A stretch of 36,616 nucleotides of DNA from NCBI GenBank assembly GCA_049433545.1, contig JBMTEY010000010.1:1-36616 (forward strand). The letters are read 5' to 3'. Below the pieces are notes generated by a model, which saw only the letters and a program-made list of their open reading frames with translations, was not told the origin of the DNA and did no database searches. The first letter of the stretch is position 1. Every line of letters starts with the position of its first letter. This document shows positions 7,726 to 16,609 of this stretch, in pieces. The position numbers and the translations under genes are program-made. This stretch comes from Ga0077527 sp049433545 (GTDB taxonomy: Bacteria > Pseudomonadota > Gammaproteobacteria > Burkholderiales > SG8-41).

Positions 7726-10110
7726 TCACGCCGGCTTGCCGCCGCGGGCCAGGTAGAGCCAGGTTTCGACCACGGTGTCCGGGTTCAGCGACAGGCTGCC
7801 GATGCCCTCCTTCACCAGCCATTCCGCCAGGTCCGGGTGGTCCGACGGGCCTTGACCGCAGATGCCTACATACTTGCCGGCCTTGCGGCAGGCGGCAATC
7901 GCCAGGTGCAGCATGTGTTTGACCGCCGGATCGCGCTCGTCAAACGCGTCGGCGATGATTCCGGAGTCCCGGTCCAGAGCCAGCGTCATCTGTGTCATGT
8001 CGTTCGAGCCGATGGAAAAGCCGTCGAAGTGCTCGAGGAACTGGTCGGCCAGGATGGCATTGGAAGGAATTTCGCACATCATGATGATGCGCAGGCCGTT
8101 CTTGCCGCGTTCCAGACCGTTGTCGGCCAGCAGCCTGAGTACTTTTTTGCCCTCTTCCACCGTGCGGATGAACGGCACCATGATTTCGATGTTGGTCAGT
8201 CCCATCTCGTCGCGGACCTTTTTCATGGCCCTGCATTCGAGTTCGAAGCAGTCCTGGAATGCCGGTGAAATGTAGCGCGAGGCGCCGCGGAATCCCAGCA
8301 TCGGATTCTCTTCGTGCGGTTCGTAGCGAGAACCACCGGTGAGGCTGGAATATTCGTTGGATTTGAAATCCGACAGCCGCACGATGACCGGTTTCGGCCA
8401 GAAGGCGGCGCCTAGCGTGGACACACCCTCCGCCAGCTTGTCTACATAAAACGTTACCGGATCAGGGTAGCCAGCGCTGTGTTCTTCAACGGCAAGCTTC
8501 AGGTCCGCGCTGAGGTCGGGATAGGCCAGAACGGCCTTGGGATGTACGCCGATCATGCGCGCGATGATGAATTCCAGGCGCGCAAGGCCCACGCCCTCGT
8601 TCGGCAGGCGCTGGAATTCGAACGCCAGTTCGGGGTTACCGACGTTCATGGTGATCTTGACCGGACACGGCGGCATGCTCGACAGCGAAAGGTCGATGAT
8701 TTCCGTCTGCAGTTCCCCGCGATAGACGAACCCGGTGTCACCCTCGGCGCATGACACCGTGACCGGCCGCGTGTCTTTCAGCACCTGAGTTGCATCGCCG
8801 CAGCCCACCACCGCCGGTATGCCCAGTTCGCGGGCAATGATCGCCGCATGGCAGGTGCGGCCGCCGCGGTTGGTGACGATGGCCGAGGCGCGCTTCATGA
8901 CCGGCTCCCAGTCCGGATCGGTCATGTCGGTGACCAGCACGTCGCCGGGTTTGACACGATCCATTTCCGCGGCGCTCTTGACCAGTCTGACCGGGCCGCT
9001 GCCGATGCGCTGGCCGATGGCACGTCCAGTCGCCAGCACTTCCGAGCGCTCCTTCAACCGGTACCGGCGCAGGGTATCCACCTTCTCGCTGGCCTTCACG
9101 GTTTCCGGCCGGGCCTGCAGGATGTACAGCTTGCCGTCATTGCCGTCCTTGCCCCACTCGATGTCCATCGGACGCTGGTAATGTTTTTCGATGGTCACCG
9201 CGTAACGGGCCAGCTCGGTGACTTCGGCGTCGGTGATCGAAAAACGGCGGCGCTCGGTTTCCGGAACATCGATGGTCTGCACCGATTTGCCCGCCTGCCG
9301 GCTGTCGGTGAACACCATGCGCAGCGCCTTGGAACCGAGACCGCGGCGCAGGATGGCGCTTTTGCCTTCGGCAAGGCCGCGCTTGTAGACATAGAATTCG
9401 TCGGGATTGACCTGGCCCTGCACCACTGTTTCGCCAAGGCCATAGGCCGAAGTGATGAACACCACTTGGTCAAAACCGGATTCGGTGTCCAGGGTGAACA
9501 TCACACCGCTGGAACCCTTGTCACTGCGCACCATGCGCTGCACGGCCGCCGACAACGCGACGTCATCGTGGGCATATCCCTTGTGCACGCGATAGGAAAT
9601 TGCCCGGTCGTTATAGAGCGAAGCAAAAACATGCCTGATCGCTTCCAGCAGGTTATCCAGCCCGTGAACGTTGAGGTAGGTCTCCTGCTGGCCGGCGAAA
9701 GAAGCGTCCGGCAGGTCTTCGGCGGTAGCCGACGAACGCACGGCAAAGGTGACATCAGACCCTGAGTCCTTCACCAGCAGCGAATAGGCCTTTTCGATGG
9801 CCGTGAGGAACGCCGGGCTGAATTTCTGAGCAGTGATCCAGCCCCTGATTTCCCGGCCCGCCGCAGCCAGCGCCGAAACGTCATCGGCGTCGAGTTCCGC
9901 CAGTCGTGCGGATATGCGGCCCGTCAACCCGTCTTCGGACAGGAACCGGCGGTAGGCTTCCGCGGTAGTCGCAAAACCGCCGGGCACCCGGACACCGGCA
10001 CCGGCGAGCTGGCTGATCATTTCACCCAGGGACGCGTTCTTGCCGCCGACGCGCGCCACATCGCTCATGCGCAGTGAACCGAGCTCGACCACCAAATCGC
10101 TGCCGCTCAT
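7726..10110 (-). CDS. ppsA: phosphoenolpyruvate synthase (pyruvate, water dikinase)
   Basis: Makes PEP from pyruvate and ATP (giving AMP and phosphate) for gluconeogenesis. 794 residues from ATG 10110, chosen because AAGGAA precedes it and MSGSDLVVELGSL matches the family start; the frame stays open further upstream. Domains in order: ATP-grasp nucleotide-binding (about 1-340, AVRSSATAEDLPDASFAGQQETYLNV), the swivelling phosphohistidine domain with GGRTCHAAIIARELGIPAVVG (about 415-435), and the C-terminal PEP/pyruvate barrel ending in GICGQGPSDHPDLAEWLVKEGI. Divergent from its dedicated regulator ppsR, separated by 68 bases. Confidence 0.97.
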   Translation of the reverse strand: MSGSDLVVELGSLRMSDVARVGGKNASLGEMISQLAGAGVRVPGGFATTAEAYRRFLSEDGLTGRISARLAELDADDVSALAAAGREIRGWITAQKFSPAFLTAIEKAYSLLVKDSGSDVTFAVRSSATAEDLPDASFAGQQETYLNVHGLDNLLEAIRHVFASLYNDRAISYRVHKGYAHDDVALSAAVQRMVRSDKGSSGVMFTLDTESGFDQVVFITSAYGLGETVVQGQVNPDEFYVYKRGLAEGKSAILRRGLGSKALRMVFTDSRQAGKSVQTIDVPETERRRFSITDAEVTELARYAVTIEKHYQRPMDIEWGKDGNDGKLYILQARPETVKASEKVDTLRRYRLKERSEVLATGRAIGQRIGSGPVRLVKSAAEMDRVKPGDVLVTDMTDPDWEPVMKRASAIVTNRGGRTCHAAIIARELGIPAVVGCGDATQVLKDTRPVTVSCAEGDTGFVYRGELQTEIIDLSLSSMPPCPVKITMNVGNPELAFEFQRLPNEGVGLARLEFIIARMIGVHPKAVLAYPDLSADLKLAVEEHSAGYPDPVTFYVDKLAEGVSTLGAAFWPKPVIVRLSDFKSNEYSSLTGGSRYEPHEENPMLGFRGASRYISPAFQDCFELECRAMKKVRDEMGLTNIEIMVPFIRTVEEGKKVLRLLADNGLERGKNGLRIIMMCEIPSNAILADQFLEHFDGFSIGSNDMTQMTLALDRDSGIIADAFDERDPAVKHMLHLAIAACRKAGKYVGICGQGPSDHPDLAEWLVKEGIGSLSLNPDTVVETWLYLARGGKPA

Positions 10111-10123
10111 GCCGTTTCCTTGA

Positions 10124-10152
10124 TTGTATGCCGCGTCAAAAGGGGATATTTT
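10124..10152 (+). promoter_or_regulatory. candidate promoter of ppsR
   Basis: TTGTAT (10124-10129) and TATTTT (10147-10152) are spaced by 17 bases in the ppsA-ppsR divergent gap, giving a predicted leader of about 20 nt. The match is moderate. No equally clear promoter is visible for ppsA. Confidence 0.4.
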
Positions 10153-10178
10153 ACCGAATCCCAATACCGGTACCGAGC

Positions 10179-11003
10179 ATGAGCGCGATCCGCACCGCAT
10201 TTTTTGTATCCGACCGTACCGGCATCACCGCGGAAATGCTAGGCCACAGCCTGCTGACCCAGTTCGACGGCGTCCGCTTCCGGGAAATCACGGTGCCGTT
10301 CATAGACACCGGGGACAAGGCCCGTGATTTCGTCCGCCAGATCAACGCCGCGGCAGCTGCGGACGGCAGCAAGCCCATCGTCATCAGCACCCTGGTCAAC
10401 ACCGAGATTTCCGGAATTGTTGCCACCGCCAATGCGCTGTTCCTTGATTCCTTTGAGATTTTCATCGCGCCGCTGGAGATGGAACTGGGGGTCAAGGCCT
10501 CGCATGCGGTCGGTCGGTCGCACAGCACCGATGACTTCGTGACCTACCACCACCGCATCGAGGCCGTGAATTACGCGCTGTCGCATGATGACGGGGTATC
10601 GAAGCGCGACCTGTCCGAGGCCGACATCATCCTGGTCGGCGTTTCGCGCTGCGGCAAAACGCCCACCTGCCTCTACCTGGCCATGCAGTTCGGCATCCGC
10701 GCAGCCAACTATCCGCTGATACCCGAGGATTTTGCATCCATGCAGCTGCCTTCGCAGATCAAATCCCTTCGCAACCGCCTCTACGGACTGACGATCAAGG
10801 CCAACCGCCTGCAGCAGATCCGCACCGAGCGCAGGCCTGGCAGCAAGTACGCGACGCTGGACAACTGCGAGTTCGAGATCCGCGAAGCCGAGGCCCTGAT
10901 GCGGCAGGAGGGAATTCCCTACCTCGACGCCACCAGCAAGTCGGTTGAAGAACTGGCGACCACCATCCTGCAGGAAGCAAAACTCGAACGTCGCATTTAC
11001 TGA
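10179..11003 (+). CDS. ppsR: PEP synthase regulatory protein (bifunctional kinase/pyrophosphorylase, DUF299)
   Basis: Switches PEP synthase off and on by ADP-dependent threonine phosphorylation and Pi-dependent dephosphorylation. The 274-residue product begins at ATG 10179 (MSAIRTAFFVSDRTGITAE, the family start); the open frame to 10074 is a spurious extension. The P-loop-like GVSRCGKTPTCLYLAMQFG (about 150-170) followed by AANYPLIPED is diagnostic. The divergent pairing with ppsA supports the role. Its end overlaps the convergent RNA methyltransferase gene by 7 bases, leaving no room for a separate terminator. Confidence 0.95.
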   Translation: MSAIRTAFFVSDRTGITAEMLGHSLLTQFDGVRFREITVPFIDTGDKARDFVRQINAAAAADGSKPIVISTLVNTEISGIVATANALFLDSFEIFIAPLEMELGVKASHAVGRSHSTDDFVTYHHRIEAVNYALSHDDGVSKRDLSEADIILVGVSRCGKTPTCLYLAMQFGIRAANYPLIPEDFASMQLPSQIKSLRNRLYGLTIKANRLQQIRTERRPGSKYATLDNCEFEIREAEALMRQEGIPYLDATSKSVEELATTILQEAKLERRIY

Positions 11004-11779
11004 TGGCGCATCTGCCGCACGCGTTCGAAAAGGCATACCGCGGCGGCGGCGCCTACGTTCAGTGATTCGACCCTGCCGGGCAGCGGTATGTGCACGGTTT
11101 CATGGGCCAGCTCTGCCACGGCGTCCGGCAGGCCGGCGCCTTCGTTGCCGAAGACCAGCGCCACGTCCCCCCCCAGATCGGCGTCAAAAACCGCCCGTCC
11201 CGTCCCGACCGCGGTGGCGATGATGCGTCCGCTGTATGCTGCGGCCAGCGACCTGAAATCCACGCCTTCGATGATCTGCACGGCGAAATGGGCGCCCATG
11301 CCTGCGCGCAGTACACGGGGCGACCAGGCATGCACCGAATGTTTCGACAGGCAGACCGTCGGTACAGCCGATGCGGCTGCGGAACGCAGGATGGATCCCA
11401 GGTTGCCCGGATCCTGGATGTCATGCAGCCAGACGCTGGCGCCCTGCAGGCGTCCCGGAACGGCAATGCGCGGCGTCGGCACCACGGCGAGGATGCCTGC
11501 CGGCGTGGCCAGCGCGGACAGTTCGCGAAACAGGGCGTCGGCGAGCATCACGGTCGCGGAGTTGCCCAGCCTGGACAGCAACTCCATGACTTCGGTATTG
11601 TCCGCTCCACTGCGGCTGAGCACGATTTCCTGCGGGATCCCGATGTGTTCGGCATAGGCGGCAACGAGATGGATGCCTTCGAGCAGCGACAAGCCGGCGG
11701 TGCGGCGCTCACGCGACGACTGCGCCAGCTTCAGCAGCGCGCGAAATCGCGGATTTTCCGCCGAAGTGACTGCTTTCAC
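10997..11779 (-). CDS. TrmH/SpoU-family RNA 2'-O-ribose methyltransferase
   Basis: An SPOUT-fold SAM-dependent methyltransferase of RNA; the target (23S rRNA or tRNA) cannot be read from the sequence. 260 residues. The N-terminal region (1 to about 90: NPRFRALLKLAQSSRERR) resembles the substrate-binding L30e-like domain; the catalytic part has LHDIQDPGNLGSILRSAAA, ALVFGNEGAGLP and IPLPGRVESLNVGAAAAVCLFE, the SAM-binding knot motifs. The start is taken as GTG 11779, which overlaps the senA stop (GTGA); the longer open frame to 11980 would run deep into senA and lacks family similarity. Overlap implies co-translation with senA. Confidence 0.9.
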   Translation of the reverse strand: MKAVTSAENPRFRALLKLAQSSRERRTAGLSLLEGIHLVAAYAEHIGIPQEIVLSRSGADNTEVMELLSRLGNSATVMLADALFRELSALATPAGILAVVPTPRIAVPGRLQGASVWLHDIQDPGNLGSILRSAAASAVPTVCLSKHSVHAWSPRVLRAGMGAHFAVQIIEGVDFRSLAAAYSGRIIATAVGTGRAVFDADLGGDVALVFGNEGAGLPDAVAELAHETVHIPLPGRVESLNVGAAAAVCLFERVRQMRHQ

Positions 11780-13062
11780 AGGGCGCAGGTCCGGAAACCG
11801 GCAAAAACATCGCGCCGGTCCGGCGTGTAGAAATTGCGCCAGGTGTTGCGGATCAGGCAGGCGCGCGTGGCATGGCAGCCGCCGCGCAAAACCTTGTGAT
11901 TGCCGAACCAGGGCTCGGAATACTCGGCATAGGGATCGCGCACGAAACCGGGATAGGGCTGGAACCAGTCCGCGGTCCACTCCCAGACGTTGCCGATCAT
12001 CTGCCGGATTCCCCAGGCGCTGTCACCGGCCGCCAGTGCGCTAGCCGGAACGACATCTCCAGCAACGCCGTGCAGGTTGGCGGTCCCCGCCTCCGGGGGG
12101 CCATTGCCCCAGGGATAACGTCGCTTCAGGCCAGGTTGCCCCGGTACGGTCGATGCTGCGAATTCCCACTCCGCCTCCGACGGCAGCCGCCGGCCGGCCC
12201 AGCGGCACCACGCCGAGGCCTCATGCCAGTTGACATGGATGACCGGTTCGTCAGGCATCAGCGGTTCCTCGCGACCGTAGCGCCGGCGCAGCCAGCCGCC
12301 GCCCGCGCGATGCCAATAGAGAGGTTGCTGCGCATCGATCGAGCAGCGCCATGACCAGCCATCATCGTCCCACCAGTCACGATTGACGTAGCCGCCGGCT
12401 TCGACGAATTCGGCGAACCGGGCATTGCTCACCGCGGTGCGGGACATGCGGAAAGGACGGATGTCCACGGTGTGCGCCCATTTCTCGTTGTCGAATACGA
12501 ATTGGCCATCAACGACGGCACCGAGCATGAAACGTCCGCCCTCGATCTCCACATCACCTGTGCACACCCCTGCCCGGACCGCTGCCGTTTTCGCATGTGG
12601 TTCGGGATAATCCAGCGTCTGCCGGGTATAGGTCAGTGCCTCGCAATGCATTTCCTCGTGCAGCGCGCAAAGCTCGACAAAATAGCGCAGGCCGGCATCA
12701 TCACCATTGCGCCTGCACTGCTCTTCCACTGCTGCACGGATTCCTGCCAGCATACGCAGGGTTTCTGGGACATCGGGCAGCGGCAAATCCCAGCGCATGT
12801 CGTGCGCCACTGCTGCGGAGTCATACAGCGCGTCGGCATTGCCCGGCAGGCTGCCGCTGCTGCGTCCGTGCTGGCGCAGGCACCAGCGTTCTTCGAACCA
12901 GCCCAGATGGCCTATTTCCCACAACGGCGGATTGACGATGCGCAGACGCGGCCCCAGCCACTGTGCCGGTTCAAGCAGGGTTGCCAGCGCCAGCGTGCGT
13001 TCGCGCGCTGCCGCCAGCATGGACAGCGGATCGGGATTTGCCGGTGAGAAAGTGTCGCCCAC
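11776..13062 (-). CDS. senA: SenA-like selenoneine synthase (EgtB-type non-haem iron enzyme)
   Basis: EgtB-related iron sulfoxide/selenoxide synthase. The DinB-like half supplies the three-histidine iron site: His52 in EIGHLGWFEERW and His135/His139 in ALHEEMHCEAL. The C-terminal FGE-sulfatase-like half (about 165-428) has GGRFMLGA, NWHEASAWCRWAGRRLPSEA, MIGNVWEWTADWF and VLRGGCHATR. 428 residues, GTG start with no clear ribosome-binding site. I call it SenA rather than EgtB because the divergent neighbour is a SenB-type glycosyltransferase; known SenA enzymes join hercynine to a selenosugar made by SenB. A role in ergothioneine synthesis instead cannot be excluded by reading alone. EgtD and SelD/SenC are not in the window. 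Confidence 0.82.
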   Translation of the reverse strand: MGDTFSPANPDPLSMLAAARERTLALATLLEPAQWLGPRLRIVNPPLWEIGHLGWFEERWCLRQHGRSSGSLPGNADALYDSAAVAHDMRWDLPLPDVPETLRMLAGIRAAVEEQCRRNGDDAGLRYFVELCALHEEMHCEALTYTRQTLDYPEPHAKTAAVRAGVCTGDVEIEGGRFMLGAVVDGQFVFDNEKWAHTVDIRPFRMSRTAVSNARFAEFVEAGGYVNRDWWDDDGWSWRCSIDAQQPLYWHRAGGGWLRRRYGREEPLMPDEPVIHVNWHEASAWCRWAGRRLPSEAEWEFAASTVPGQPGLKRRYPWGNGPPEAGTANLHGVAGDVVPASALAAGDSAWGIRQMIGNVWEWTADWFQPYPGFVRDPYAEYSEPWFGNHKVLRGGCHATRACLIRNTWRNFYTPDRRDVFAGFRTCAL

Positions 13063-13113
13063 GGTGGTACCGTTTTGTTATATTGGCCCGAAGTGTAGCC
13101 GGATACCAGGTTG
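13063..13113. promoter_or_regulatory. senA-senB divergent control region
   Basis: Only 51 bases separate the two starts. TATATT (13079-13084, plus) and TATAAC (13084-13079, minus) are overlapping -10-like hexamers, one per direction, without convincing -35 boxes. Transcription of senA from this point would give a very short leader, consistent with its lack of a ribosome-binding site. Confidence 0.3.
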
Positions 13114-14073
13114 ATGAAAATTGCGCTGATCACACCCGCCGCGCCGAAATCGCGATACGGCAATCGCAATACCGCCATGCGCTGGGCAGATCTGCTGCAC
13201 GGGCTCGGCCACCGGGTCGTCGTCCAGGAATCATGGAACGGCCGCGATGCCGATGCCATGCTGGCCCTGCATGCGCGCCGCAGCCACGATTCCATCGTGC
13301 GTTTTGCCGAACGCTGGCCTGACCGGCCGCTGGTCGTCGCGCTGACCGGAACCGATCTGTATCGCGACATCAGGCATGATCCCAACGCGCAGGAATCCCT
13401 GGAACTGGCGACCCGGCTGATCGTGCTGCAGGACATGGGCCTGCAGGAACTCGCCCTGCGCCTGCGTCGCAAAACCCGGGTCATTTACCAGTCGTGCGCA
13501 CCGATCCCGCGCAGGCCGCCAGTCAAATGCTGCTTCGAGATCATCATCAGCGGTCATCTGCGGAAGGAAAAAGATCCTTTCCGCGGTGCTGCCGCGCTGG
13601 AGTATCTGCCTGCGGCCAGCCGGATCCGCATCACCCACATCGGCGGGGCGCGGGATCCGCTGCTGGCGGCGGAAGCCAAACGCTGGATGCGACAGCAGCC
13701 CCGCTACGTCTGGCTGGACGAACTGGCGCGGAACAGGGCCCTGGATACCCTGGCGCGGGGCCGTGCCATGCTGCTCAGTTCGCGCATGGAAGGCGGCGCA
13801 AACGTGATCAGCGAAGCGCTGACTGCGCGTGTTCCCGTCATTGCCTCCCGCATTCCCGGCAACATCGGCATGCTGGGCAAGGACTATCGGGGTTATTACC
13901 GCCCCGGCGATGCGCGTGCGCTGGCACGCCTGTTGTGGCGGATCGAGAGTGATGGAGATTTTCTTGCCATGCTGCAACAGCAATGCGCAGTGCGGCGGAG
14001 GCTTATCAGCCGCGTCAGTGAACGCAGAGGCTTGCGGGAGTTGTTTCTGGAGTTTGCCAGGAATAATTCGTAA
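13114..14073 (+). CDS. senB: SenB-like selenosugar synthase (TIGR04348-type glycosyltransferase)
   Basis: A GT-B-fold glycosyltransferase. Family SenB makes a seleno-N-acetylglucosamine from UDP-GlcNAc and selenophosphate. The start MKIALITPAAPKSRYGNRNT followed by MRWADLLHGLGHRVVV, LALHARRSHDSI and LVVALTGTDLYRDI is the hallmark of this family; ISGHLRKEKDP and SSRMEGGANVISEAL (the usual donor-site glutamate region) lie in the C-terminal half. 319 residues from ATG 13114; a TTG directly before it is in frame but AGG at 13108-13110 suits either. Divergent from senA across about 51 bases, so the pair probably shares control. Ends close to the convergent rnhB in an AT-rich stretch. Confidence 0.85.
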   Translation: MKIALITPAAPKSRYGNRNTAMRWADLLHGLGHRVVVQESWNGRDADAMLALHARRSHDSIVRFAERWPDRPLVVALTGTDLYRDIRHDPNAQESLELATRLIVLQDMGLQELALRLRRKTRVIYQSCAPIPRRPPVKCCFEIIISGHLRKEKDPFRGAAALEYLPAASRIRITHIGGARDPLLAAEAKRWMRQQPRYVWLDELARNRALDTLARGRAMLLSSRMEGGANVISEALTARVPVIASRIPGNIGMLGKDYRGYYRPGDARALARLLWRIESDGDFLAMLQQQCAVRRRLISRVSERRGLRELFLEFARNNS

Positions 14074-14083
14074 GTATTTGTTT

Positions 14084-14656
14084 TTATTTATTATTTTCAG
14101 CTTCCCGTACTGGCGCAAAACTCCGGCGATGCGCCGGCGTGGGTCCGAGGCGCCGCAGTGCCGCAAGATGCAGGGCCGTGCCGTAACCCTTGTGGCGGTC
14201 GAATCCGAAATCCGGATATGCCGCGTGCAATTCGAGCATCACCGCATCGCGGGCGACCTTGGCCAGTATCGAGGCCGCCGATATGGCAGGCACCGTGGCA
14301 TCACCCCGCACGATCGCCCTGGCCGGCATTGCGACTTTCGGCAGCCGGTTGCCATCGACGAGTATTGCGGATGGCTGCGGCGACAATGCCGCAACGGCAC
14401 GCTGCATGGCCAGCAGGCTGGCCTGCAAGATATTCAGGCGATCGATTTCCTCAACGCTCGCACTGGCCACGGCCCAACAGACCGCTTTTGACCTGATCGC
14501 GGTTGCCAGGGCCTCGCGCCGCATTGCCGAAAGTTTTTTGGAATCGGCGAGCCCGGCAATCGGCGCAGGATCCTCGAGAATGACCGCGGCAGCGTAAACC
14601 GGGCCTGCAAGCGGGCCGCGCCCTGCTTCATCGACGCCGCAGATGCAGGAGTTCAT
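14084..14656 (-). CDS. rnhB: ribonuclease HII
   Basis: Removes ribonucleotides and RNA from RNA:DNA hybrids. 190 residues with the family hallmark GVDEAGRGPLAGPVYAAAVI (Asp9 and Glu10 being metal ligands), GLADSKKLS and AISAASILAKVARDAVM, and a C-terminal GYGTALHLAALRRLGPTPAHRRSF. The ATG overlaps the lpxB stop (ATGA), as is common in proteobacteria. It is the last gene of the minus-strand run; its last codons are unusually AT-rich and run into the end of senB. Confidence 0.97.
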   Translation of the reverse strand: MNSCICGVDEAGRGPLAGPVYAAAVILEDPAPIAGLADSKKLSAMRREALATAIRSKAVCWAVASASVEEIDRLNILQASLLAMQRAVAALSPQPSAILVDGNRLPKVAMPARAIVRGDATVPAISAASILAKVARDAVMLELHAAYPDFGFDRHKGYGTALHLAALRRLGPTPAHRRSFAPVREAENNK

Positions 14657-15822
14657 TGTGCCGTCGCGAGGTACGGAAGCACCGCCGCGGCGGCTTTTTG
14701 TGCGGCGCCCTGGCGCAATTCCGCTGCCATGCGCGCAAAACGCTGTTCTATGGCTTTGCGTTTATCACCGTCCTCCAACAGTTCAATGACCGCAGCGGCA
14801 AGGTTATCCGGCGTCGCCGCATCCTGCAGCAGTTCGGGCACCACGAATTCTCCGGCAAGGATGTTGGGCAAACCGACCCACGGCTGGTAGCGTCTGCTGT
14901 TCATGATCCACCAGCTCAACCGCGGCATGCGGTAGGTGATGACCATCGGTCGCTGCAGCAGCGCCGCTTCCAGGGTTGCCGTGCCGGAGGCCAGCAATAC
15001 GACATCTGCCGCAGCCATCGCATCGTGGGCATGACCAAACAGCAGCTTGATGTCCAGTTCCCCCTGCTTGCGCCGGTACAGCGCAGCCTCGAACAGTTCG
15101 CGGGTCTGGCGGTTGAGCAGCGGCACCAGCAGGCGCACGCCAGCCACCGCAGCCGCAATGCGTTCGGCGGCGCCGACGAAAACATCGGCATGCTGCTCCA
15201 GTTCGCTGACCCGGCTGCCCGGAAGCAATGCAACCACCGGCGCCGACTGCGGGAGTCTCAATCCGGCGCGCGCCTCCGCTTTCGACGGTGCTTGCGCCAG
15301 CATGTCGGCCAGCGGATGGCCGACATAGGTCACCGGTATGCCGGCCCGCTCATAGAGCGGCGCTTCAAAAGGGAAGACCGCCAGCATGTGCGAAACCGCA
15401 CGACGGATCCCGCGTATGCGGCCGCCCCGCCACGCCCAGATGGACGGGCTGACGTAATGCACCGTGGGGATGCCTGCCGATTTGAGTTTTTCCTCGAGCT
15501 GCAGATTGAAATCAGGGGCGTCGATGCCGATGAATGCCGCAGGGCGAGCATCGAGGAAATAACGCTTCAACTCGCGCCTGATGCCGGTGATTTCACGGTA
15601 ATGGCGCAGCACTTCGACGTAACCGCGGACCGACAGTTTTTCCATCGGAAACAGGGATTGCATGCCCGCGGCGATCATGCGCGGACCGCCGATGCCGATG
15701 AACCTGATTCCGGGCAGGCGTAGGCGCAGCGCCTCGATCAGCGCACCGCCCAGCAGGTCACCCGAAGGTTCGCCGGCGACGACCCCGACGAGCGGACCTT
15801 CCGGCATTGCCGTCGACGGCAT
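14653..15822 (-). CDS. lpxB: lipid-A-disaccharide synthase
   Basis: Joins UDP-2,3-diacylglucosamine and lipid X into the lipid A disaccharide at the inner face of the membrane (family GT19). 389 residues; GVVAGEPSGDLLGGALIEALR at the start, FIGIGGPRMIAAGM, VHYVSPSIWAWRGGRI, VTYVGHPLADM, ALLPGSRVSELEQH and ASGTATLEAALLQRPMVITYR are family motifs. Starts at ATG 15822 (or the ATG five codons later) just after lpxA, 5 bases away. Confidence 0.97.
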   Translation of the reverse strand: MPSTAMPEGPLVGVVAGEPSGDLLGGALIEALRLRLPGIRFIGIGGPRMIAAGMQSLFPMEKLSVRGYVEVLRHYREITGIRRELKRYFLDARPAAFIGIDAPDFNLQLEEKLKSAGIPTVHYVSPSIWAWRGGRIRGIRRAVSHMLAVFPFEAPLYERAGIPVTYVGHPLADMLAQAPSKAEARAGLRLPQSAPVVALLPGSRVSELEQHADVFVGAAERIAAAVAGVRLLVPLLNRQTRELFEAALYRRKQGELDIKLLFGHAHDAMAAADVVLLASGTATLEAALLQRPMVITYRMPRLSWWIMNSRRYQPWVGLPNILAGEFVVPELLQDAATPDNLAAAVIELLEDGDKRKAIEQRFARMAAELRQGAAQKAAAAVLPYLATAQ

Positions 15823-15827
15823 GTCGT

Positions 15828-16607
15828 TCAGCGAATGACACCGCGACCCGGGGTCGCAAGGAAATCGGCCAGCGCTTTCAGCTCGGGATGGCTGGCGACG
15901 TCCGCTGTGATCTGCGACCGTGCAACGTCAAAAGACAGCCCCGATTTGTAGAGCGTCCTGTAGGCACGCTTGACAGCGGCAATCGCGCCCGCTGCGTAGC
16001 CCCGGCGCTTCAGGCCCTCGGCGTTTATGCCGTGGGGCTCGGCCGGGTTTCCCGATGCAGTCACGTAAGGCGGCAGATCCTGCAGCAGTATCGTGCCCAT
16101 GGCGGTAATGCTGTGCGCGCCGATGCGGCAGAACTGGTGCACGACGGTGAACCCGCCCAGTATGGCGTGATCGCCGACTTGCACGTGCCCGGCAAGCTGG
16201 GCGTTGTTGGCGAAGATCGTGTGATTGCCGATCTGGCAATCATGCGCCACGTGCACATAGGCCATGATCCAGTTATGGCTGCCGATCCGCGTCACGCCGG
16301 CATCCTGAACAGTACCGCGATTCAGGGTGCAGAATTCGCGGATCGTGTTGTCATTGCCGATCTCCAGTCGCGTCGGTTCTCCGCCGTATTTCTTGTCCTG
16401 CGGCGCTTCGCCGATCGAGCAGAACTGGTAAATGGTGTTACGCGCCCCGATCGTGGTATGTGCAGCGATGACCACGTGCGGGCCGATCCGTGTCGCCGGC
16501 CCTATTTCGACGTCAGGGCCGATGACGGCGTAAGGTCCGATTTCAACATCGCCGGCGAGCTTCGCCTTTGGGTTGATGATCGCCGAAGGATGGATGCGGT
16601 CCGCCAA
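15828..16607 (-). CDS. lpxA: acyl-ACP--UDP-N-acetylglucosamine O-acyltransferase
   Basis: First step of lipid A synthesis: transfers a 3-hydroxyacyl chain to UDP-GlcNAc. A left-handed beta-helix built from hexapeptide repeats (about residues 1-185), with VHVAHDCQIGNH containing the catalytic histidine, then a helical C-terminus. The start is taken as TTG 16607, two bases after the fabZ stop with a G-rich run before it, giving 259 residues (family about 260) and the normal first residues ADRIHPSAII. An ATG at 16652 would overlap fabZ by 43 bases and add unrelated residues. Confidence 0.95.
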   Translation of the reverse strand: MADRIHPSAIINPKAKLAGDVEIGPYAVIGPDVEIGPATRIGPHVVIAAHTTIGARNTIYQFCSIGEAPQDKKYGGEPTRLEIGNDNTIREFCTLNRGTVQDAGVTRIGSHNWIMAYVHVAHDCQIGNHTIFANNAQLAGHVQVGDHAILGGFTVVHQFCRIGAHSITAMGTILLQDLPPYVTASGNPAEPHGINAEGLKRRGYAAGAIAAVKRAYRTLYKSGLSFDVARSQITADVASHPELKALADFLATPGRGVIR

Positions 16608-16609
16608 GA

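Noticed and set aside
11780..11980. N-terminal extension of the TrmH-family protein
   Set aside because: It lies entirely inside senA in another frame, is arginine/cysteine-rich and unlike the family; GTG at the senA stop is the better start.
14074..14100. T-rich stretch between convergent senB and rnhB as a bidirectional terminator
   Set aside because: AT-rich but I could not find a stable GC stem beside it; it also encodes the end of rnhB.
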